A stretch of DNA of 64,000 bases, from assembly GCF_015767275.1 (NCBI RefSeq), contig NZ_JADWMY010000005.1, positions 279,372-343,371 of the forward strand, in the 5' to 3' direction. The DNA comes from Herbaspirillum sp. AP02 (GTDB taxonomy: Bacteria > Pseudomonadota > Gammaproteobacteria > Burkholderiales > Burkholderiaceae_D). Made by a program: the position numbers and the translations under genes. Position 1 is the stretch's first letter. Every line of letters starts with the position of its first letter. Positions 55,679 through 64,000 of this stretch are shown piece after piece. The notes under the pieces are model-generated. The model did no database searches and was not told where the DNA came from. It worked only from the letters and a program-made list of their open reading frames with translations.

Positions 55679-55776
55679 AAATAAATTTATCCATCTTTAA
55701 TTTTCCACAGAATCCGAACTCGAGCGGCACAGCCAGGCCGGCCGCGCCTGTGCAGGCGGCAGGACCGACAGCACGA

Positions 55777-55810
55777 AAAAACGCCGCAGGCCTTGCGGCT
55801 GCGGCGTTTT
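55777..55810 (-). terminator. intrinsic terminator of the liv operon
   Basis: Twelve-bp arms AAAACGCCGCAG (55777-55788) and CTGCGGCGTTTT (55799-55810), with A/T runs outside both. It lies 40 bases after the livF stop. Confidence 0.85.
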
Positions 55811-55849
55811 GCTGACATCGGTGTCACCGGCGCGACAGACTCGTCCGGA

Positions 55850-56575
55850 TCACCCCTCACCCAGGTAAGCCGCCTTGACCCGCGGATCATCCAGCATCTG
55901 CCTGGCCTCGCCTTCCATGGTGATCAGGCCCGACTCCATCACGTAACCGCGATGCGCCGCCTCCAGCGCCAGCTTGGCGTTCTGCTCCACCAGCAGGATG
56001 GTGATGCCTTGGGCCGACACATTGCGGATCACTTCAAAGATCTTCTCCACCATGATCGGCGACAGGCCCATCGAGGGCTCGTCCAGCAGCAGCAGCTTGG
56101 GGTGGCTCATCAGCGCGCGCGCCATGGCCAGCATCTGCTGTTCACCACCCGAGAGCGTACCGGCCATCTGCGCCGCGCGCTCCTTCAATCGCGGGAAGAC
56201 CTCGAACCAGCGGTCGATGTCGGCCTGGATCTGGCCCTTGTCATTGCTGGTGTAGGCACCCATCAACAGGTTTTCCTGGATGCTCATGCGGGTGAAGACG
56301 CCCCGCCCTTCCGGCACCATCGCCAGCTTGTCCTTGACCAGCTCGAAGGACTTCTTGCCCTTCAGCGGATTGCCCAGGTAGGAGATATGGCCATCTACCT
56401 TGCTGCTGGGCAGCGTGCCGGTGATGGCTTTCAGGGTGGTGGTCTTGCCGGCGCCGTTGGCACCGATCAGGGTTACCAGTTCGCCTTCGTTGACTTCCAG
56501 CGCAATGCCCTTGACGGCCTGGATGCCGCCGTAGGCCACGCTCAGTTGTTCGACTTTGAGGATGTTCGTTGTCAT
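55850..56575 (-). CDS. livF: branched-chain-type amino acid ABC transporter ATPase
   Basis: A 241-residue ATPase of the LivF type. Walker A GANGAGKTT is at about residues 37-45, the signature is LSGGEQQMLAMARAL and Walker B is LLLLDEPSMGL, followed by the switch His position replaced by Gln in LLVEQNAKLAL, as usual in LivF. Last gene of the livHMGF operon; in this context it may serve proline or hydroxyproline uptake instead of branched-chain amino acids. Confidence 0.93.
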   Translation of the reverse strand: MTTNILKVEQLSVAYGGIQAVKGIALEVNEGELVTLIGANGAGKTTTLKAITGTLPSSKVDGHISYLGNPLKGKKSFELVKDKLAMVPEGRGVFTRMSIQENLLMGAYTSNDKGQIQADIDRWFEVFPRLKERAAQMAGTLSGGEQQMLAMARALMSHPKLLLLDEPSMGLSPIMVEKIFEVIRNVSAQGITILLVEQNAKLALEAAHRGYVMESGLITMEGEARQMLDDPRVKAAYLGEG

Positions 56576-56590
56576 GTTCTGTGGTCTCGC

Positions 56591-57358
<768 letters not shown>

Positions 57359-57373
57359 GTTCTGTGCTCCAGC

Positions 57374-58588
<1,215 letters not shown>

Positions 58589-58677
58589 AGTGTTCTCTTC
58601 CGATTCTCTAAGTTCTGTTTTTTAAACTTTTAGGTCTTTACGTTTCAAGGTGTGCAAGGTGCGCACACCTTGCACAC

Positions 58678-59607
58678 TCAAGCCCGATCCGCCACGCGCT
58701 CGCCCATGATCCCGGAGGGGCGCAGGGTCAGCACGATGATCAGCACGATGAAGGCGAAGATGTCCTGGTAGTTGCTGCCCAGGAAGTTGCCGGTCAGGTC
58801 GCCGATGTAGCCGGCACCCAGGCTTTCGATCAGTCCCAGCAGGATGCCGCCCAGCATGGCGCCGTAGATGTTGCCGATGCCACCCAGCACCGCCGCCGAG
58901 AAGGCCTTCAGGCCGGGCACGAAGCCCATGGCGAACTGCGCGGTGGAATAGTTGGCCGCCCACATCACGCCGGCGATGGCCGCCAGGGCCGCGCCGATGG
59001 CGAAGGTGACGATGATGACGCGGTTGGCGTCCACCCCCATCAACCCGGCGATGCGCGGGTTCTCGGCGGTGGCGCGCATGGCACGGCCCATCTTGGTCTT
59101 TTCCACGATCAGCACCAGGCCGATCATGGCGGCCAGGGCCAGCAGCAGCAGCATGATCTGGGTCGGCGAGATCAGTGCACCAGCGATATGCACCGGGTCG
59201 GACGGCATGACCTGCGGGAACGGCAGCGGGCTACGGCCCCAGATCATCATGGCGAAGGTCTGCAGCAGGATCGACACGCCGATGGCGGTGATCAGCGGCG
59301 CCAGGCGCGGTGCATTGCGCAGCGGGCGGTAGGCGATGCGTTCGATCAGGAGACTGACCACGATACACACCGGTATCGCACCGACGATGGCGATGATCAG
59401 CTTGACGATGCCCGGCAGGTCCGGTGCCACATGCTGCACCAGTTTGAGCAGCGACAGGCCCACCATGGCCCCCACCATCAGGATGTCGCCGTGGGCAAAG
59501 TTGATCAGGTTCAGCACCCCGTACACCATGGTGTAGCCCAGGGCGATCAGTGCGTACATGCTGCCTAGCACCAATCCGTTGATGATCTGCTGGATGAAAA
59601 TGTCCAT
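58678..59607 (-). CDS. livH: branched-chain-type amino acid ABC transporter permease
   Basis: A 309-residue permease: QQIINGLVLGSMYALIALGYTMVYGVLNLINFAHGDILM is the family N-terminus and AMRATAENPRIAGLMGVD the coupling loop. The ATG at 59607 follows AAGGAG by ten bases; the longer open frame lacks such a site. First gene of the livHMGF group. Confidence 0.93.
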   Translation of the reverse strand: MDIFIQQIINGLVLGSMYALIALGYTMVYGVLNLINFAHGDILMVGAMVGLSLLKLVQHVAPDLPGIVKLIIAIVGAIPVCIVVSLLIERIAYRPLRNAPRLAPLITAIGVSILLQTFAMMIWGRSPLPFPQVMPSDPVHIAGALISPTQIMLLLLALAAMIGLVLIVEKTKMGRAMRATAENPRIAGLMGVDANRVIIVTFAIGAALAAIAGVMWAANYSTAQFAMGFVPGLKAFSAAVLGGIGNIYGAMLGGILLGLIESLGAGYIGDLTGNFLGSNYQDIFAFIVLIIVLTLRPSGIMGERVADRA

Positions 59608-59763
59608 GAAACGCTGTCTCCTTGTGGAGGATGATTTATATGAAAAACTGCAAAAGGGAATGCGAAAAAACGCGGAAAAAGAAGAACAACAACCGCAAGG
59701 AAACCGCAATCGCAAAAAAATCGTAAATTATTTATCAAATTTCCTGCGATTGCACGTTCAATT

Positions 59764-60702
59764 TCAGAGTCCCAGCGTTGCGCGCATCACGCGCGCGGCG
59801 GCCAGGTCCCATGAGGCCTGGCCCACGGTCTTGAACACCGGCAATGCCCCGTCCTTGTGCAGCGTGGCGGCCGGCGCCTTGCCGGCCAGCACGTCGGCGA
59901 TGCCCACCACCTGCTGCCAGTCGACCTTGGCCTGGATCAGGTCGCCGGCCTCGTGGTGCGCTCCGGGCAGGTCATCGACCACGATGCGACGGGCATGCAA
60001 CAGCGTGGCCGGGAACTCCACCATCTCCGGCTTGAAGGCGCCCACGCCGATGGCCAGGGTATCCGGTGCAATGCCTTCGGGGATCACCGCCACGCGCGAG
60101 GTGGTCATGGCGATCACCACGTCGGTGCGTGGCAATTCCTCTTGCAACATCCGTGCCGGGAGCGGACTGGCCACGGCCTGCGGGTGACGTTCACTGATAG
60201 CGCGACAGAAAGCCTGGGTGCGTTCGAGGTCGCGTGCGGCGACCCAGAATTGCGATACGCCGAAATACTCGACCAGGGCATCGGCGTGGGCGGCGGCCTG
60301 GGCGCCGGTGCCGATCAGCAGCGCCGATTGCGGCTTGCGCGGCAACAGGGTGCGTATGCCCAGCATGCTCATGGCGGCGGTGCGGCGGCCGGTGACGGTG
60401 GGGCCATCCATGAGTGCCAGACGTCGACCGGTGTGGGTGTCGAAGGCGATGACCTCGCCCTGGATGGCGGGCAGGTGATGGCGGGCGTTGTCGGCGTGGA
60501 CGGTGATCAGCTTGGTCACCGAGAGGTCGTCAGCGATGGCCGGCATGCCCAGTAGGACGCTGGCGGCATCGATGGGAACGACCTGGCGTTCCGGGGCGCG
60601 GATGGCACCGCTGGCCAGTTCCTGCGCAGCGCGTGCCAGGGCATCGACCAGTGCGGCATAGGGCAGCGCCTGGGCGCTCTGGTGGGGATCGAGGATGTGC
60701 AT
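59764..60702 (-). CDS. delta-1-pyrroline-2-carboxylate reductase (OCD/mu-crystallin family)
   Basis: A 312-residue Rossmann enzyme of the ornithine cyclodeaminase/mu-crystallin family. The NAD(P) motif is ALLIGTGAQAAAHADAL, with TVTGRRTAAMS and the later VGAFKPEMVEF loop. The adjacent gene encodes a trans-3-hydroxyproline dehydratase, whose product, pyrroline-2-carboxylate, is the substrate of the reductase members of this family; L-proline would result. Ornithine cyclodeaminase activity is less likely in this context. Same strand, 27 bases after the dehydratase. Confidence 0.88.
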   Translation of the reverse strand: MHILDPHQSAQALPYAALVDALARAAQELASGAIRAPERQVVPIDAASVLLGMPAIADDLSVTKLITVHADNARHHLPAIQGEVIAFDTHTGRRLALMDGPTVTGRRTAAMSMLGIRTLLPRKPQSALLIGTGAQAAAHADALVEYFGVSQFWVAARDLERTQAFCRAISERHPQAVASPLPARMLQEELPRTDVVIAMTTSRVAVIPEGIAPDTLAIGVGAFKPEMVEFPATLLHARRIVVDDLPGAHHEAGDLIQAKVDWQQVVGIADVLAGKAPAATLHKDGALPVFKTVGQASWDLAAARVMRATLGL

Positions 60703-60729
60703 GGAGGTCCTGTCTCGAAGGGAGTGCGC

Positions 60730-61740
60730 TCAGCGCAGGAAGAAGCCGGTCGGGAAGGGATCGGACTCTTCCAGCACCCACTGGTTGGTGCTCATGATGT
60801 GGGCGTGGCCGCTGACCTCGGTGAGCGCACCATCGAAGTCACCGACCTGGGTGGCGGCAGTCACCCGCACGCCGAAATTGCTGCCGACGATGCTGCCGTT
60901 GACGTAACGCTGGTTCAGCGCCAGCTGCCCGCGCAGGAACAGCTGGGCAGCGCGGCCGGAGGTACCGGTGCCGGTGGGCGAGCGGTCCACCTCGCGGTCG
61001 GCGAAGATGCAGACATTGGATTGATCGGCACCGGGGAAATTGGGCTCGCTGTCGATGATGGTGCCGTACAGCGTATTCAGGCCAGGCTCCAGCGGATGCT
61101 GGATGGCGACCTTGGCGATGACGGCGGCCTTGGTCTCGGCGCCCAGCTGGATCAGCTGGCGCACCAGTTCGGGCTTGACGGTCAGGCCGGCCTGGGCGGC
61201 GTTGATGTAGTAGTAGAAGGCGCCGCCGAAGACGATGTCGCCGCTGATCTTGCCAAAGCTGGGGGTCTGCACCTCGACATCGCGACGATAGATGAAGGCC
61301 GGTACGTTGTTGAAGCTGACCTTGCCGGCACGCACACCGTCCCACTCGACGAAGGCTTCGATGAAGCCGGCCGGGGCGTCGAAGCAGATGCGGGTCTGTG
61401 GCTGCGTGCGTTCGACGTAACCCATTTCGACCAGCACCTTGCCCAGGGCGATGATGCCGTGGCCGCACATGTCGCTATAGCCTTCGTTGTGGATGAAGAT
61501 GACGCCGAAGTCGGCACCGGCGCTGACCGGCGGCAGCAGGTAGGCGCCATACATGTCGGCGTGGCCACGCGGCTCGTTCATGAGGAAACAGCGCAGGTCG
61601 TCGCGGTGTTCGCGCAGCCAGGCGCGCTGCTGCAGGATGGTGCCGGCGGGGATCTTGGGCAGGCCGGAGACGACGATGCGCAGCGGTTCGCCGCCGGTGT
61701 GGGCATCGATGGTCTGGACGGTACGGGTGTAGCTGAGCAT
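60730..61740 (-). CDS. trans-3-hydroxy-L-proline dehydratase
   Basis: A 336-residue proline racemase-superfamily protein. The first catalytic residue is Cys92 (SDMCGHG). The second position, cysteine in proline racemase and 4-hydroxyproline epimerase (SPCGTG), is here Thr256 (DRSPTGTGTSGR). The Cys/Thr pair is the mark of trans-3-hydroxy-L-proline dehydratases, which cannot racemise but eliminate water to pyrroline-2-carboxylate. The reductase gene directly downstream uses that product. A 4-hydroxyproline epimerase is therefore unlikely. Confidence 0.9.
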   Translation of the reverse strand: MLSYTRTVQTIDAHTGGEPLRIVVSGLPKIPAGTILQQRAWLREHRDDLRCFLMNEPRGHADMYGAYLLPPVSAGADFGVIFIHNEGYSDMCGHGIIALGKVLVEMGYVERTQPQTRICFDAPAGFIEAFVEWDGVRAGKVSFNNVPAFIYRRDVEVQTPSFGKISGDIVFGGAFYYYINAAQAGLTVKPELVRQLIQLGAETKAAVIAKVAIQHPLEPGLNTLYGTIIDSEPNFPGADQSNVCIFADREVDRSPTGTGTSGRAAQLFLRGQLALNQRYVNGSIVGSNFGVRVTAATQVGDFDGALTEVSGHAHIMSTNQWVLEESDPFPTGFFLR

Positions 61741-61921
61741 GTGGCTTCCTTCCTGGTAGGCTGCGGGCCGCCAAGGGCACAGCCTGACACTGTGCCGCGC
61801 CTGTCAGCGGGAGATGTCGCCGTGCAGGCTCAAGCGGGTACGACAAACCGCTCCCGGTCGGCCTGGGCCGGCGGGAAGCGGGGATGTACATCTCTGGAGC
61901 GGGGGTCGGGAGGCCTGGCGC

Positions 61922-61943
61922 GCCGCCCGCTAGCGCGGGCGGC
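61922..61943 (-). terminator. GC-rich hairpin after the binding-protein gene
   Basis: Perfect 9-bp arms GCCGCCCGC and GCGGGCGGC with loop TAGC, 36 bases beyond the stop of the binding protein. No T-run follows, so it may stabilise mRNA instead of terminating. Confidence 0.4.
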
Positions 61944-61978
61944 AGGATCAGGCCGCATCACAGCCCGTGGAGGACCGA

Positions 61979-63115
61979 TCAGTAGCTGGTCAGGGGGACC
62001 GGCAGGCCGTCCTTGAAGCGATAGACGGTCACGGGCGATTGCTTCAGGTCGTGGTTGGCGTCGAAGTCGTACTGACCGGCCACGCCCTTGTAGCTGATCT
62101 TGGCCAGGGCCGGGCCGAAGGCCTTGGGCTCGATGGAGTTGGCCTGCTTCATGGCCTGGGCGATCAGCATCATGCCGTCATAGAACGAGACCGCATAGGT
62201 TTCGGCAGGACGGCTGTACTTCTTCTGGTAGTCGTCGGAGAAGATCTTGCCGTCCTTGGCCTTGTCCAGCATGGTGCCGCCTTGGGTACAGTAGACGGTC
62301 TCGCCGATGGCGTCGCCACCCAGACGACCCATTTCCGGCGAGCAGATGCCGTCGCCGCCCATCAGGGGGACGTCGATGCCCAGTTGCTTCATCTGGCGCT
62401 TGATCGGGCCGCCTTGGGGAGCGTAGCCACCCAGGAACACGGCGTCGGGCTTCTTGCCCTTGATCGAGGTCAGGATGGCGGTGAAGTCGGTGGCCTTGTC
62501 GTTGGTGAAGTCCTTGCTGACCACTTCGATGCCGTTGGCCTTGGCGACCTTGGCGAATTCCTCGGCCAGGCCCTGGCCGTAGGCGGTGCGGTCATCGATC
62601 ACGGCCACGCGCTTGAGCTTGAGTTCCTTGGCAGCGTACAGGGCCATCTTGCCGCCCAACTGGCTGTCGCTGGCCGCCACGCGGAACAGGGTGGCGAAAC
62701 CTTGCTGGGTGATCTTGGGGTTGGAGGCGACGGTGGCGACCACGATGCCGGCATCGTTGTAGACGCGCGAGGCGGGGATGGTCACGCCCGAGTTGTAGGG
62801 ACCGACGATGGCCTTGACGCCCTGGTCAGCCAGCTTCTGTGCCACGGCCACGCCCTGCTTGGGATCGGCCTGGTCGTCTTCGGCGATGACTTCGAACTTG
62901 ATCTTCTTGCCGCCCACGGTGATGGGTTGCGCATTCAGACGCTCGACTGCCATCATCAGACCGCCCTGGTTATCCTTGCCGGCCGATGCCTGGGGACCGG
63001 TCAGGGGGCTGGAGAAACCGATCTTGACGACCTGCGCTTCTTGCGCCATGGCGAAGGCGGGGATCAGCGCCAGCGAGGCTGCGATGATGTTGAGTCCGGA
63101 GACGCGCTTGAACAT
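61979..63115 (-). CDS. Liv-type ABC transporter substrate-binding protein
   Basis: A 378-residue periplasmic binding protein of family 6 (LivK type). The signal peptide ends at AMAQ; the mature protein starts EAQVVKIGFSSPLTGPQASAGKDN and contains VAIVG-like KAIVGPYNSGVTIPASR. It is separated from its presumed permeases by the dehydratase and reductase genes, which places hydroxyproline catabolism inside the transporter cluster. The ATG at 63115 follows GAGAGGAAA; the open frame upstream has no signal sequence. Divergent from the Lrp gene. Confidence 0.92.
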   Translation of the reverse strand: MFKRVSGLNIIAASLALIPAFAMAQEAQVVKIGFSSPLTGPQASAGKDNQGGLMMAVERLNAQPITVGGKKIKFEVIAEDDQADPKQGVAVAQKLADQGVKAIVGPYNSGVTIPASRVYNDAGIVVATVASNPKITQQGFATLFRVAASDSQLGGKMALYAAKELKLKRVAVIDDRTAYGQGLAEEFAKVAKANGIEVVSKDFTNDKATDFTAILTSIKGKKPDAVFLGGYAPQGGPIKRQMKQLGIDVPLMGGDGICSPEMGRLGGDAIGETVYCTQGGTMLDKAKDGKIFSDDYQKKYSRPAETYAVSFYDGMMLIAQAMKQANSIEPKAFGPALAKISYKGVAGQYDFDANHDLKQSPVTVYRFKDGLPVPLTSY

Positions 63116-63487
63116 GGGGTGTTTCCTCTCTTCTAGAAAGTCAGACTGCGGTTGGTGATTGCATTGAAAACGCTGGAAAAGCAGGATTTGCGCCATCCCG
63201 CACCTTGTGGGCGCGGGCGATGCAATTCCGTTGATGCTGTACTTTCTGCGAATACAGGGGTAAGCGCAGGCAAGCCCTGGCAAAACAAAACTCGTCAACA
63301 CTCTTGCCGAGATACTGCTGTCATCCGCGCAGAAGAGCCGTTTCCGGCACTTCATGCCCGCATTACGTTGTGTTTTTTATGAGGGAGGATTCTATTGACT
63401 CTTCCTTGATATTAGGCGCGTTTATTCCCTTTATAATCAGAATAAAATTCACTCTAAATTTTTTTAACTGAATAAAGTTCAGAAACC
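63116..63487. other. divergent promoter region between binding protein and Lrp gene
   Basis: A 372-base gap holding promoters in both directions. The half next to the Lrp gene is AT-rich and carries direct repeats annotated separately. No ORF with a ribosome-binding site was seen. Confidence 0.55.
63438..63482. promoter_or_regulatory. Lrp-type repeats upstream of the Lrp gene
   Basis: CAGAATAAAATTCAC (63438-63452) and CTGAATAAAGTTCAG (63468-63482) share GAATAAARTTCA, are each near-palindromic and are 30 bases apart. The second ends five bases before the Lrp start codon, which suggests autorepression and control of the divergent binding-protein gene. Confidence 0.55.
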
Positions 63488-63952
63488 ATGGCCGGACTCG
63501 ACAAGATCAGCAAGAAAATTCTGGCAGAGCTGCAAAACGATGGTCGTATCAGCAACGTCGACCTCGCCGCGCGCGTGGCCCTGTCACCAGCGGCCTGCCT
63601 GGAACGGGTACGCAAGCTGCAGGAGGCCGGCTATATCCTGGGTTATGCGGCGCAGTTGAATCCGGAGCTGCTGGATGTGTCGCTGCTGGTATTCATCGAA
63701 GTGGTGCTGGACCGCACTACGCCGGATGTCTTCGCCGAGTTCAAGAAGAGCGTGCAGAGCATTCCCGAGATCATGGAGTGCCACATGGTGGCGGGCGGCT
63801 TCGACTATCTGGTCAAGTCGCGGGTCAAGGACATGAACGCCTATCGCGAATTCCTGGGCAAGTCGCTGCTGCAGCTCAAAGGCGTGCGCGAGACGCATAC
63901 CTATGCGGTGATGGAGGAGGTGAAGAACACCATCCGCCTGCCGATCCGCTAA
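63488..63952 (+). CDS. Lrp/AsnC family regulator of the proline/hydroxyproline locus
   Basis: A 154-residue Lrp-family regulator. The HTH is DKISKKILAELQNDGRISNVDLAARVALSPAACLERVRKL and the ligand domain ends with MVAGGFDYLVKSRVKD and RETHTYAVMEEVK. Size and composition match PutR/Lrp-type proteins that sense amino acids. Being divergent from the binding-protein gene, in the same locus as putA, it is the likely regulator of proline and hydroxyproline use. Confidence 0.92.
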   Translation: MAGLDKISKKILAELQNDGRISNVDLAARVALSPAACLERVRKLQEAGYILGYAAQLNPELLDVSLLVFIEVVLDRTTPDVFAEFKKSVQSIPEIMECHMVAGGFDYLVKSRVKDMNAYREFLGKSLLQLKGVRETHTYAVMEEVKNTIRLPIR

Positions 63953-64000
63953 GTCACGCCCCACTCACTCTCTCCCTCCTCCACCCCCGCCGCTCTCACC

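Overview
The window is a GC-rich chromosomal segment of a Gram-negative betaproteobacterium. Gene content points to Burkholderiales, most likely Oxalobacteraceae close to Herbaspirillum. The pointers are aspS beside a DUF502 gene and an FmdB gene, lysA with an LptM-like lipoprotein next to cyaY, hslVU, an Omp32-type porin and MHS/Liv-type transporters. The taxon is an inference from gene content, not from a database search. No rRNA, tRNA, CRISPR array or phage module was recognised.

Layout. 0.2-1.7 kb: a short ORF and a membrane-anchored GGDEF protein. 1.8-7.1 kb: an amino-compound catabolic cluster with an FAD oxidase, a HAD hydrolase, an APH-type kinase overlapping a class III PLP enzyme (hydroxylysine kinase/phospho-lyase type) and an Lrp regulator. 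7.1-14.9 kb: a beta-oxidation operon read leftwards (TetR, acyl-CoA dehydrogenase, fused hydroxyacyl-CoA dehydrogenase/hydratase, thiolase, hydratase), interrupted between the fused enzyme and the thiolase by a DUF559 nuclease gene inside a 41-bp inverted repeat. 15-21.3 kb: an S4 protein, then an LldR-like GntR regulator, a 266-bp MITE-like element, two LldR-like operators and an FMN hydroxyacid dehydrogenase operon with an amino-acid ABC importer. 21.4-28.9 kb: acetyl-CoA acetyltransferase, clsB with its YbhP-like partner, nudB, and LysR/amidohydrolase/MHS transporter.

29-36.3 kb: aspS-DUF502-fmdB and a trehalose operon (otsB, GH15, otsA). 36.3-37.9 kb: a likely accessory insertion, a solitary AAA ATPase behind a strong palindrome. 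38-49.7 kb: a Na+/solute symporter, lysA-lptM, cyaY, a GspG-like orphan, a Fur-box-preceded TonB receptor, a Sel1-repeat protein and a porin. 49.7-51.7 kb: hslVU with a sigma-32-like promoter.

51.9-64 kb: a proline/hydroxyproline locus. PutA oxidises proline to glutamate. A trans-3-hydroxy-L-proline dehydratase and a pyrroline-2-carboxylate reductase would feed 3-hydroxyproline into proline. A Liv-type ABC importer (LivHMGF plus a separate binding protein) lies around them, and an Lrp/AsnC regulator closes the locus. AT-rich direct repeats spaced about 30 bp precede both putA and the Lrp gene. The clearest candidates for something undescribed are the inverted-repeat-flanked DUF559 unit, the solitary ATPase with its palindrome, and the MITE that splits a regulator from its operators.
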